NCBI GenBank assembly: GCA_003159055.1
Contig: PMLH01000169.1
Location: forward strand, 1 to 11,983
DNA: 11,983 nt
Direction of reading: 5' to 3'
DNA from: Myxococcales bacterium
GTDB lineage: Bacteria; Myxococcota; Polyangia; Fen-1088
Numbering within the stretch: position 1 is the stretch's first letter; every line of letters begins with the position of its first letter. The notes beneath the pieces are model-generated. The model made no database searches. It was not told the origin of the DNA and saw only the letters and a program-made list of their open reading frames with translations. Below, piece by piece: positions 1-6,289 of this stretch. The translations under genes and the position numbers were made by a program.

Positions 1-1443
1 CTTGGCCAGAGAGTCCGCCCCGCTACCGGTGACGTGAATCCGCGCAAGCGTCTTGGATAGCGGCAAGGTCCCGTCGTTCTTGAGCAGCACGAGCGACTGG
101 CGAACCATGTCGCGCGCCACCGCACGATGCTCTGCCGAGCCGATGGCCGTGGTCAGCGCCGGATCGATGGTCGTGTCGGCGTCGAGCAGCCCCATCTCGC
201 ACTTGACGGTCAGGATGCGACGGACAGCGTCCTTGATTCGGTCGACCGGAATGTCGCCTGAGGTGACCAAGGCGGACAAGGTGCTGGCGAGATTCGCGGC
301 GGTATGGGCGCCACTGCTATGGGACAACATCGCCATGTCGAGCCCGGCATTGAAGGCGGTCTTGACCTGGTCATTCCAGGAGCCGGGCAACTGGCTCACG
401 GCATCCCAGTCGGAGACCAGAAAGCCCTGGAAGCCGAGCTCGCCCTTGAGCACGTCGGTCAGCCAATGCTTCGAGGCGGTCATCTTGGTCCCCTGGTAGC
501 TGCTGTAGCTGACCATGATTGAGCCGACGCCGGACTCGATGGCCGGGCGGTAGGGCTCGATGGCCAACCGACGGAAGGTGGCCTCGTCCAGCGTCGTGAC
601 GTTGCCCGCGTTCTTGCCACCGTCGGTGACCCCGTCGCCCGCATAGTGCTTGGCGCAGGCGAGCACACTCTGCGGGCTGCCCAGCTTCCCGTTCTGCAGA
701 CCCTTGATCACCGCCGCGCCCATCGGGCCGGTCAATTCAGGCTTCTCGGCGAAGGTTTCATAGGTGCGGCCCCAACGCTCGTCCTGCGCGGCCGCGACCG
801 CCGGGTGGAAAGCACAGTTGGCGCCCACGCCCAACATCTCGAGCGCGGTGATGCGCCCCACCTGCTCGGCCAGGGCCAGGCTGCGCGAGGCCCCGATGCC
901 GATGCTGTGCGGGAGGATCACAGCGTCCTCGATGTTGTTGTTGCCGTGTACCGAGTCGAGGCCATAGAGCAGCCCGGCGTGAGGATTGAAACCCTTGGCG
1001 ACGTTGAGGTACGAAGAAATCAAGGCGGACCAGTCGGCGATCAGGTTGCTGATCGCTCCCGTGGTGGCGCTGGTTGGATCCGAGCCTCCGCCGCTGAAGA
1101 CCGAGCCGAGGAACGCCGAGGTGGCCTCGCCCACCGTCAGGCCGCTGCTGTCGACGGTGGTCATCTGGCCGAAGCATTGGGCAGGCGTCAGCAACTCGAC
1201 CAGCGCAACGGCCTTGTCGTAGCAGGCTTGTGACGGAATCCACGCTCCGCCGTCGATGCCCGGCTGACCTGGCCAGACGGGGGTCCCGCTCGGGCCGCCA
1301 TCCAGGCCAACGTTTCCGCCCTGACCGCTGTCCGGGAAGGTGGTGCCCACGGCCCCGCCCGAGCCATGGCTGGGTGACGAGCCACATGCGACTACGGTGG
1401 TCAAAGCAAGGAGTGCCGAGATTCGCAAGACGTTGAGAGTCAC
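1..1443 (-). CDS. Glycoside hydrolase family 3 beta-glucosidase/glucan glucohydrolase, lipoprotein (partial)
   Basis: Secreted enzyme expected to release glucose from beta-glucans or cello-oligosaccharides. The frame is open from a GTG at 1443 to the left edge (481 codons); the C-terminus is outside the window. Residues 1-20 form a lipoprotein signal ending VVAC (C20), followed by a Gly/Ser/Pro-rich spacer to about residue 65. The TIM-barrel domain shows the GH3 landmarks: VHGNNN, QDERWGRTYE (R223, W224), KHYAGDG (K265, H266) and the nucleophile motif VSDWD (D345). RDMVRQSLVLLKND, near residue 450, opens the second domain. The general acid/base normally lies in that second domain and is not seen. 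Relatives of the ExoP/cellobiase type are about 800 residues, so roughly 60% is visible. The start rests on a GGAGG four bases upstream of GTG; the nearby ATG is followed at once by TGA. It diverges from the GH5 gene. Family assignment is firm; substrate (cellulose, laminarin or mixed glucan) is inferred. Confidence 0.93.
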   Translation of the reverse strand, partial: MTLNVLRISALLALTTVVACGSSPSHGSGGAVGTTFPDSGQGGNVGLDGGPSGTPVWPGQPGIDGGAWIPSQACYDKAVALVELLTPAQCFGQMTTVDSSGLTVGEATSAFLGSVFSGGGSDPTSATTGAISNLIADWSALISSYLNVAKGFNPHAGLLYGLDSVHGNNNIEDAVILPHSIGIGASRSLALAEQVGRITALEMLGVGANCAFHPAVAAAQDERWGRTYETFAEKPELTGPMGAAVIKGLQNGKLGSPQSVLACAKHYAGDGVTDGGKNAGNVTTLDEATFRRLAIEPYRPAIESGVGSIMVSYSSYQGTKMTASKHWLTDVLKGELGFQGFLVSDWDAVSQLPGSWNDQVKTAFNAGLDMAMLSHSSGAHTAANLASTLSALVTSGDIPVDRIKDAVRRILTVKCEMGLLDADTTIDPALTTAIGSAEHRAVARDMVRQSLVLLKNDGTLPLSKTLARIHVTGSGADSLAK

Positions 1444-1457
1444 ATGTCCTCCGGAGG
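1440..1457 (-). promoter_or_regulatory. Ribosome binding site and start region of the GH3 gene
   Basis: On the minus strand GGAGG (1452-1448) lies four bases before the GTG start (1443-1441). It is half of a perfect 10-bp palindrome, CCTCCGGAGG (1448-1457). The bases ACATGTGA contain an ATG (1445-1443) directly followed by TGA, overlapping the GTG by one base. Only the GTG frame encodes the signal peptide and enzyme, so it decides the start. Confidence 0.6.
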
Positions 1458-1465
1458 TTGATCGA

Positions 1466-1491
1466 GACCGCCGCATTCGATCGAGGCGGTC
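1466..1491. promoter_or_regulatory. Inverted repeat, candidate operator in the GH3-GH5 divergent region
   Basis: GACCGCC (1466-1472) and GGCGGTC (1485-1491) are perfect 7-bp inverted arms separated by 12 bases. GATCGAG also occurs twice in direct orientation (1460-1466 and 1479-1485), so each arm has the same left flank. The element lies 23-48 bp upstream of the GH3 start, just downstream of a weak promoter-like pair on the minus strand. Either an operator or a leader hairpin would fit; no known regulator site is recognised. Confidence 0.35.
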
Positions 1492-1496
1492 GGTGC

Positions 1497-1524
1497 AGTC
1501 TAGCCCAACGAATCCAGAGTTGAA
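1497..1524 (-). promoter_or_regulatory. Weak sigma70-like promoter candidate for GH3
   Basis: On the minus strand TTCAAC (1524-1519) and TAGACT (1502-1497) are separated by 16 bases. They match the -35 and -10 consensus at 3/6 and 4/6 positions. Transcription would start near 1490, at the edge of the inverted repeat. The match is weak and could be chance. Confidence 0.25.
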
Positions 1525-1647
1525 CACCATCTGTCCCTCCTTCTGCCCTGTTTCGTACTTCCCGAATGGGTCGGCGCCTGTGTTCAAGGCATGTCGTCTG
1601 TCGAATCCAGGCGGTGAGCCAAGAGCCCAAAACAACCAACCAATCGC

Positions 1648-1654
1648 AGAAGGG
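1648..1654 (+). promoter_or_regulatory. Ribosome binding site of the GH5 gene
   Basis: AGAAGGG lies seven bases before the ATG at 1662. This decides the start: the frame stays open upstream to an ATG at 1566, but only the 1662 start puts a hydrophobic signal and lipobox cysteine at the N-terminus. Confidence 0.65.
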
Positions 1655-1661
1655 TCACCCA

Positions 1662-3140
1662 ATGAGCAATGCGCTTGCAAGTGTTGTGGTTCTGAGCACT
1701 ACGTTCATGTTCGCCTGCCTACAAAGCAACGGCGGTGGTAGCGGGCAGACGGGTGGCAGCGGCGGGACAGGCGAGAGCAGCGGCACCGGCGGCAGGATCG
1801 GCAGCGTGGGCGGTGCTGGAAGCGGCGGAAGTGCCGGCAGCGGGGGCAGCCCCGGGAGCGGCGGCACACAGGTAACCGGCGGCAGCACGACCGGCGGCGG
1901 AAACACCGGCACTGACGGTGGCGCAGGGTCGGGCGGAAATACGACCGGCCCGGGCGGAACCGCTGGCACGAAGGCCGGCGGCGGAACAAGCGGTGGGGGA
2001 AACTCCGCGACCGGAGGCGGCGCAGGGTCGGGCGGACGTGCAGGCGGCGCCGGTGGTTCGGGGGGCAACACCAGCACCGGCGGAAACACCAACGTCGCCG
2101 GAAGCACGGGCACCGGCGGAAACACCGGCGTCGGCGGAAGCACGGGCGGCCTGCCTCCCCTCACCGTCAGCGGCACCGAGCTGCAGGCAAACGGCAAGAA
2201 GGTCATTCTGCGCGGCTCGTCGCTGATCGATATCGGCCCACTGTATTCCTACAATGGCAACAGCGTCGCGGGAATTACCGCCCGCATGGACAAGATAGCG
2301 ACGGCAGGCGTGCAAGGCCACGTCGTGCGCCTGCCGGTGTATCCCAAGATCGACTACAACCTAGGGTCTCCGTACTGCTCGCCCCTACCCTACCCGGTCG
2401 GCACTGGACCGACAGCCAGCTGCACGGCCACAGCGCCCATGAACGCGGCTGACTACGTCAGCAAAGTGCTCAAGCCCGCCGTGGACTACGCCACCAGCAA
2501 GAACCTCTACGTCATCATCGATCATCACCAGATCGACAATGCCGCAAGTGGCACCTCTGCGGCTGACGCGAAGACCTTCTGGGCCGACGTGGCGCCAAAA
2601 TTCGCCAACTACAGCAACGTCATCTTCGAGCCCTTCAACGAACCCATTGATTCAACCGTCTCGTGGGCCAGCTTCAAGCCGGTGATCCAAGGCTTGATCG
2701 ATACCATTCGTGCCGGCGCTCGCGACAACGTCATTGTTGTTCCGTCCATGAGTTACGACCAACACCCCGGCGACGCCGCCAGTGATCCTCCGACCGGCGG
2801 CAATTTGATGTACACCGCGCACATCTATCCAGGCAACTGGAACAGCACATTCAAGACACAAGTCACCAATGCCGCATCGAAGGCGCCCGTGTTCATTACC
2901 GAATGGGGCTACATTATGAACAACAGCAGCGACAGCGTGGCCGGGACCACGGTCGCAACCTACGGTACGGATTTCGAGACATTCGTCGACACCACCGGAG
3001 CAAGCTGGACCGCATGGGTGACCGACAACGGATGGACGCCCAACATGTTCGCGGACAGCTCGCTTACGACCCTGACGGATTTCGGGACCTTGACCAAGAA
3101 CTGGCTGGCAAAGCAAGCCACGAGCGATTGGGTCCAGTAA
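1662..3140 (+). CDS. Glycoside hydrolase family 5 cellulase-like lipoprotein with long Gly-rich linker
   Basis: Probable secreted endo-beta-glucanase or related glycanase of 492 residues. Residues 1-19 are a lipoprotein signal ending MFAC (C19; methionine at -3 and phenylalanine at -2 are unusual for a lipobox). Residues 20 to about 163 are almost entirely Gly, Ser, Thr, Asn and Ala in GGNTG/GGSTG-type units. The catalytic TIM barrel follows from about 164 to 487. It opens with VSGTELQANGKKVILRG, contains IIDHHQID, and has the acid/base motif FEPFNEP (E327), the substrate-site motif TAHIYPG and the nucleophile motif FITEWGY (E414). Both catalytic glutamates are present, so the enzyme should be active. 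No separate carbohydrate-binding module is seen. The gene diverges from GH3 and converges on the LamG gene. Subfamily and exact substrate (cellulose, mannan, xyloglucan) cannot be settled by eye. Confidence 0.92.
   Translation: MSNALASVVVLSTTFMFACLQSNGGGSGQTGGSGGTGESSGTGGRIGSVGGAGSGGSAGSGGSPGSGGTQVTGGSTTGGGNTGTDGGAGSGGNTTGPGGTAGTKAGGGTSGGGNSATGGGAGSGGRAGGAGGSGGNTSTGGNTNVAGSTGTGGNTGVGGSTGGLPPLTVSGTELQANGKKVILRGSSLIDIGPLYSYNGNSVAGITARMDKIATAGVQGHVVRLPVYPKIDYNLGSPYCSPLPYPVGTGPTASCTATAPMNAADYVSKVLKPAVDYATSKNLYVIIDHHQIDNAASGTSAADAKTFWADVAPKFANYSNVIFEPFNEPIDSTVSWASFKPVIQGLIDTIRAGARDNVIVVPSMSYDQHPGDAASDPPTGGNLMYTAHIYPGNWNSTFKTQVTNAASKAPVFITEWGYIMNNSSDSVAGTTVATYGTDFETFVDTTGASWTAWVTDNGWTPNMFADSSLTTLTDFGTLTKNWLAKQATSDWVQ
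1725..2155 (+). repeat. Imperfect short repeats encoding the Gly-rich linker of the GH5 protein
   Basis: This stretch encodes the roughly 140-residue Gly/Ser/Thr/Asn spacer. It is built from degenerate GGCGGN-type units, and longer words recur: GCGCAGGGTCGGGCGGA occurs near 1921 and near 2021, and GCACCGGCGGAAACACC occurs near 2075 and 2110. Such a tract can expand or contract by slippage. It is coding, not an independent element. Confidence 0.75.
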
Positions 3141-3158
3141 GGATCACCTGACCGCGAT

Positions 3159-3177
3159 GGCCGGCCCCGCGCCGGCC
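3159..3177. terminator. GC-only hairpin between convergent genes, possible bidirectional terminator
   Basis: GGCCGGC (3159-3165) pairs perfectly with GCCGGCC (3171-3177) around a CCCGC loop. It sits in the 45-bp gap between the stop codons of the GH5 and LamG genes. No T-run follows on either strand, so this is not a canonical intrinsic terminator. Its position makes a role in ending both transcripts plausible. Confidence 0.4.
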
Positions 3178-3185
3178 GACGACCG

Positions 3186-4538
3186 CTACGATCCCGTGTA
3201 CGCGTAGAGCGTCGTGATCTCGCTGGCCGAAAGTGCGCGGTTGTAGACGCGGAAATCGTCGATGGCCCCGTCGAAATAGGGATCCCAGACGAACTGCGAT
3301 CGGCCGATGAAATTGTTCGTGGTGCTGCCCAAATCGGCCGGACGAAGCGTTATGGAGAGGTTGGCGCCGACCGGGCTCCCGTTGACATAGAGGACCGCAC
3401 CGGCGGGGCCGAGTACCACCGCAACGTGCTGCCATTGGCCGACCGGCAGGGGAGCCTGGCCATCGATCGTCTGCTCGCTGGCGCTGCCATCAATGGCGAT
3501 CCCAAACCTCAAGGCGCTGTCAGTTGCTCCGCTGCTCGGCGTGAGGAACATATAGAGGTTCGAATCCCGGCCAAAGTCCCAGACGCGCTGCCAGGCGACT
3601 TGGGTGTTGACGTAGACCCACGTTGCCACCGTCATCTCGCAAGCGCCAGCGAGGATACCGGCAGGCAGCGCCGCATAGCCCATGCTTGCCTTGGTCAGGA
3701 AAAGAGCGTCGCCGATCTGCCCGCGAGCGAAGCTGTAGCCGGGCGTCCCGGTGGTGCCTCCGGTCCCACTGACACTGCCGCTGAGGGTTGCGTTTCTGCC
3801 CTTGCCGGAAAGGTCAGGCAACGTGACGCCAGAGGCTTGATCGCACGGGTAGTAGGCCACGAGGCCCTGGGGGAGCCCACCATCAACGCCCGGCTCGACG
3901 CCGCCGTCCGCCCCCTGATAGGCCGCGCACACGCTGACCGTCGCACCGCCGGTGCCGGATCCTCCGGTTTCTCCTGCCGTTGCGCCACCGCTGCCCGTCG
4001 CGCCTCCGCTGGTCGACACCCCGCCCCTGCCGCCTGTGCCTCCCCTGTCGATCGCTCCACCGCTGCCTGCCTGCCCACCACTGCCGGCGTCTCGCCGAGC
4101 ATCGCCGCCCGAGCCGCCAGCGCCTCCGCCTCCGAGGGGCAAATCCCCAAAACCGTCGAGCCCGACGTCTCCGGCGGATCGCGCATCAACCGAACCCGTC
4201 TGCCCCGCATCGAGGACGACCGGCGCGTCCCCGACGGACACATCAACCTCACCGTCGGTCGAGGGCAGTCCAACTTCCCCTTCCACGCCACCAGAACCGC
4301 CTCGTCCATCCAGGGCGAGACCGCCCGTCCCGCCGATTCCAGCCATTCCTCCGGGTGTGCCGCCGGTATCTTCAACTCCGGTGTCGGGCAACCAAACCGC
4401 GGAGACATCGCTCGCGTCCCGGCGGCCGCTCTGCTGCCACGGCGGCGTCACATCCACGCAACTCGCGCCAATGCAAAGCAGCACCGGCCACCAGGGCAGG
4501 GGAAGGCGCACACCGAGGTGAGGCAAGGAACAGTTCAT
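3186..4538 (-). CDS. LamG/concanavalin A-like domain lipoprotein with Gly/Asp-rich linker
   Basis: Likely a surface carbohydrate-binding lipoprotein of 450 residues with no visible catalytic domain. The first 27 residues form a signal ending GASC (C27), with a hydrophobic core around WWPVLLCI. Residues 28 to about 222 are a low-complexity spacer, rich in Gly, Ser, Thr and Asp, with GGSGG/GGATG units. Residues 225-447 form a LamG_3-type jelly roll: it begins GLVAYYPCDQ, has DLSGKGRNATLSG, WVYV, QWQHVAVV and LYVNGSPVG, and ends with the hallmark FDGAIDDFRVYNRALSASEI. The ATG at 4538 was chosen because it places the signal at the N-terminus; the frame is open further up to 4712, but that extension is Arg/Ser-rich and not signal-like. 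No clear ribosome binding site precedes 4538. Ligand is unknown; neighbouring GH3 and GH5 genes suggest a polysaccharide. LamG domains also occur in adhesins, so binding to a host, prey or matrix is an alternative. Confidence 0.85.
   Translation of the reverse strand: MNCSLPHLGVRLPLPWWPVLLCIGASCVDVTPPWQQSGRRDASDVSAVWLPDTGVEDTGGTPGGMAGIGGTGGLALDGRGGSGGVEGEVGLPSTDGEVDVSVGDAPVVLDAGQTGSVDARSAGDVGLDGFGDLPLGGGGAGGSGGDARRDAGSGGQAGSGGAIDRGGTGGRGGVSTSGGATGSGGATAGETGGSGTGGATVSVCAAYQGADGGVEPGVDGGLPQGLVAYYPCDQASGVTLPDLSGKGRNATLSGSVSGTGGTTGTPGYSFARGQIGDALFLTKASMGYAALPAGILAGACEMTVATWVYVNTQVAWQRVWDFGRDSNLYMFLTPSSGATDSALRFGIAIDGSASEQTIDGQAPLPVGQWQHVAVVLGPAGAVLYVNGSPVGANLSITLRPADLGSTTNNFIGRSQFVWDPYFDGAIDDFRVYNRALSASEITTLYAYTGS
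3939..4364 (-). repeat. Low-complexity tract encoding the Gly-rich linker of the LamG protein
   Basis: The tract encodes roughly residues 59-200 of the LamG lipoprotein, in degenerate Gly-Gly-Ser/Thr/Ala units with interspersed Asp and Val. Its style matches the GH5 linker on the opposite strand, but Asp is frequent here and nearly absent there. It is coding low-complexity sequence rather than a mobile or structural element. Confidence 0.65.
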
Positions 4539-4591
4539 GAGCGGGTCGTTCGTCGTCGGTTTGTCGTGAGTCAGGCGGGAGCTTCCCGAAA

Positions 4592-4626
4592 GAAGTCGAA
4601 ACCGTCGCGTCTGGCGGCTCGACTTC
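4592..4626. promoter_or_regulatory. Inverted repeat in the LamG leader, candidate operator or hairpin
   Basis: GAAGTCGA (4592-4599) and TCGACTTC (4619-4626) are perfect 8-bp inverted arms around a 19-base spacer, which itself holds CCG (4602-4604) and CGG (4615-4617). The element lies 54-88 bp upstream of the LamG ATG, inside the divergent region shared with the kinase gene. It could be a protein-binding site or a leader stem-loop. Confidence 0.35.
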
Positions 4627-4650
4627 AGACACCAGGGCATACGCTGCGTT

Positions 4651-4699
4651 GTGACCACGCACGGGCTGCAGCGAACTATAGCAAAGCGTGACCAGCACG
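4651..4699. promoter_or_regulatory. Direct repeat flanking an extended -10 element in the LamG/kinase divergent region
   Basis: GTGACCACGCACG (4651-4663) and GTGACCAGCACG (4688-4699) are near-identical direct repeats differing by one base insertion and starting 37 bp apart. Between them, on the minus strand, TGCTATAGT (4683-4675) fits an extended -10 promoter element (TGnTATAAT with one mismatch) pointing at the LamG gene. No good -35 is seen, as is usual for extended -10 promoters. The layout suggests a regulated promoter with tandem activator or repressor sites; the regulator is unknown. Confidence 0.35.
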
Positions 4700-4759
4700 A
4701 GGCCATCTGCAACAGCTATCCACTCCTGCGCCAGGTCAAGATCGCCGGACAATCACGTG

Positions 4760-4788
4760 TTGCGCATCACAAGACCTAAGATGATACT
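4760..4788 (+). promoter_or_regulatory. Weak promoter candidate for the kinase operon
   Basis: TTGCGC (4760-4765) and GATACT (4783-4788) are separated by 17 bases, matching consensus at 3/6 and 4/6 positions. Transcription would begin about six bases before the GTG at 4801. The message would be almost leaderless, which fits the lack of a ribosome binding site there. The match is weak. Confidence 0.25.
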
Positions 4789-4800
4789 TTCCTGTCGAGC

Positions 4801-6276
4801 GTGATCGGGACGAGCATTGGCAACTACCAGATCCAGCGCCTCATCGGAGAAGGGGGGATGGGAAAGGTGTATCTGGCGGAGCATCCCGGCATCGGCCGAC
4901 TGGCGGCCGTCAAGGTGCTCACCCCCAGCGATGCCGCGGATCCCCAGATCGTCAGCCGCTTCATCACGGAAGCGCGCGCGGCCAATGCCATCCGCCACCC
5001 CAACATCGTGGACATCTACGACTCGGGCGTTCTCGAAGGCGGGACACCCTACATCGTCATGGAGTTCCTGGACGGCGAGGCCCTCAAGGACGCCTTGGCT
5101 CGCGGACCGCTGCCCATCAATGACGCCATCGACTGGGGCTGCCAGATCGCCGAGGCACTGGCCGCCGCGCACGCGCACGATGTGGTGCACAGGGATCTCA
5201 AACCCGACAACCTAATCTTGGTGGCGGATCCACGCCGGCTGGGCAAGAAACAGGTCAAGGTTCTGGACTTCGGCATCGCCAAGCTACAGCGCCGAACCCT
5301 CGATCAGGTGCACAAGACCCGCACCGGCTCGCTCCTGGGAACGCCACTGTACATGTCGCCCGAGCAGTGCATGAGCCAAAAGGACATCGACGCTCGCACC
5401 GACATCTATTCGCTCGGCGTGATCCTCTATGAAATGGTCACGGGCAGGCGGCCGTTCGACAGCGATGGTGTGTATGCGGTCATCAGCATGCACATCAACG
5501 ACCCGCCGGTGTCACCGGTCACCTTCCGCCCGGATCTCCCGCGCGACCTGGAAGCAGTCATCATGCAGGCGCTGGCCAAGGCGCCCGCCGATCGCCAAGA
5601 ATCGATGGCCGTCCTGCACTCGCGCTTGGAGCTGGCACGAGGCAACCCCGCGGCCAGCAGCGAAGCGTTGGCGCGAGCGCAGTACGACCGGTTGCGGCCG
5701 GTTCCCCTGCCGCTCGCGCCGCAGGCGAACGTGCCCGAGATCAAGACCCTGGGCGATACGGCGGTGTCCAAGCAGGTGACGGGCAAGACCGGATATTCCC
5801 GCAGCCCGATGCGCACCCGGCTGGCCCTGATGGGCGCGGTCGTCGCTGTGCTCGCGGGCATCTATGTCCTGGGGCCGTTTCGGGACAAGCCAGTTCCACC
5901 ACGGCCCGGACCTGCACCTGTCCCCATCGCGCCTGCGCCAGTCGCGACGCCTTTTCCCCCACCCCCTGCCGCTCCCGCGCCTGTCGAGATCAGACTCGAC
6001 AGCGTGCCAACCGGCGCCAGCGTCTTCGTGGGCGACGTTCTCGTGGGCACCACCCCGACCACGTTCAAGGCGGCAAAAATCGGCGAGCCTGTCGAATTCA
6101 CCTTTCGCGTGCAAGGCTTCGAGGCAGAAAAGATCCACGCGCTGCCCGCGCCGGGGCTCGCCATCAATGCCAGATTCTCCACGCCCGTGTCCACCAAGTC
6201 GCCTGCCTCGGCAAAGCGCAGACGCGCAAGGCCTTCTTCTGGCGACAACTCCACCGACATCGAGATAGAACGCTAG
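4801..6276 (+). CDS. Transmembrane Ser/Thr protein kinase with PEGA domain
   Basis: Eukaryote-type (Hanks) kinase of 491 residues, expected to phosphorylate Ser/Thr on cytoplasmic partners. The kinase domain spans about residues 8-280. It shows the Gly loop GEGGMGKVY, Lys in AAVKVL (K38), Glu in TEARAA (E57), HRDLKPDN (catalytic D132), DFG (D156) and the SPEQ end of the activation segment, with phosphorylatable T173, T175 and S177. All catalytic residues are present. Residues 341-357 form a single membrane helix, followed by a Pro-rich stalk (363-394) and a PEGA domain (395-460, VPTGASVFVGDVLVGTTPTT) outside the cytoplasm, then a basic tail (KRRRAR). GTG at 4801 is the only credible start: an in-frame TAA lies at 4777-4779, and the next ATG falls inside the Gly loop. 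The receptor gene begins 13 nt after the stop, so co-expression is likely. Substrates are unknown. Confidence 0.95.
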   Translation: MIGTSIGNYQIQRLIGEGGMGKVYLAEHPGIGRLAAVKVLTPSDAADPQIVSRFITEARAANAIRHPNIVDIYDSGVLEGGTPYIVMEFLDGEALKDALARGPLPINDAIDWGCQIAEALAAAHAHDVVHRDLKPDNLILVADPRRLGKKQVKVLDFGIAKLQRRTLDQVHKTRTGSLLGTPLYMSPEQCMSQKDIDARTDIYSLGVILYEMVTGRRPFDSDGVYAVISMHINDPPVSPVTFRPDLPRDLEAVIMQALAKAPADRQESMAVLHSRLELARGNPAASSEALARAQYDRLRPVPLPLAPQANVPEIKTLGDTAVSKQVTGKTGYSRSPMRTRLALMGAVVAVLAGIYVLGPFRDKPVPPRPGPAPVPIAPAPVATPFPPPPAAPAPVEIRLDSVPTGASVFVGDVLVGTTPTTFKAAKIGEPVEFTFRVQGFEAEKIHALPAPGLAINARFSTPVSTKSPASAKRRRARPSSGDNSTDIEIER

Positions 6277-6289
6277 CCACACCACAGCC

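Noticed and set aside
758..1639. 293-codon minus-strand frame overlapping GH3
   Set aside because: It is out of frame with the GH3 motifs and its translation is Arg-rich without domains; the real gene reads from GTG 1443.
1566..1661. Upstream ATG at 1566 for the GH5 protein
   Set aside because: It would bury the signal peptide behind 32 polar and basic residues; ATG 1662 has AGAAGGG at good spacing and an N-terminal lipoprotein signal.
1725..2155. Possible CRISPR array or tandem-repeat element in the GGC-rich tract
   Set aside because: Repeats are short, degenerate and in frame with the Gly-rich linker; there are no uniform repeats with unique spacers.
1655..2206. Pro-rich open frame on the minus strand opposite the GH5 linker
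   Set aside because: Antisense reading of GGC/GGN repeats automatically gives Pro-rich protein; it has no independent support.
3553..3571. GGTTCGAATCCCGG, which looks like a tRNA T-loop
   Set aside because: The bases before it do not pair with those after it to make a T-stem, no acceptor or anticodon arm is seen, and it lies within the LamG-domain coding sequence.
3426..4691. Open frame of about 420 codons on the plus strand opposite the LamG gene
   Set aside because: It is Arg/Ala/Pro-rich with no recognisable domain and is fully antisense to a clear LamG lipoprotein.
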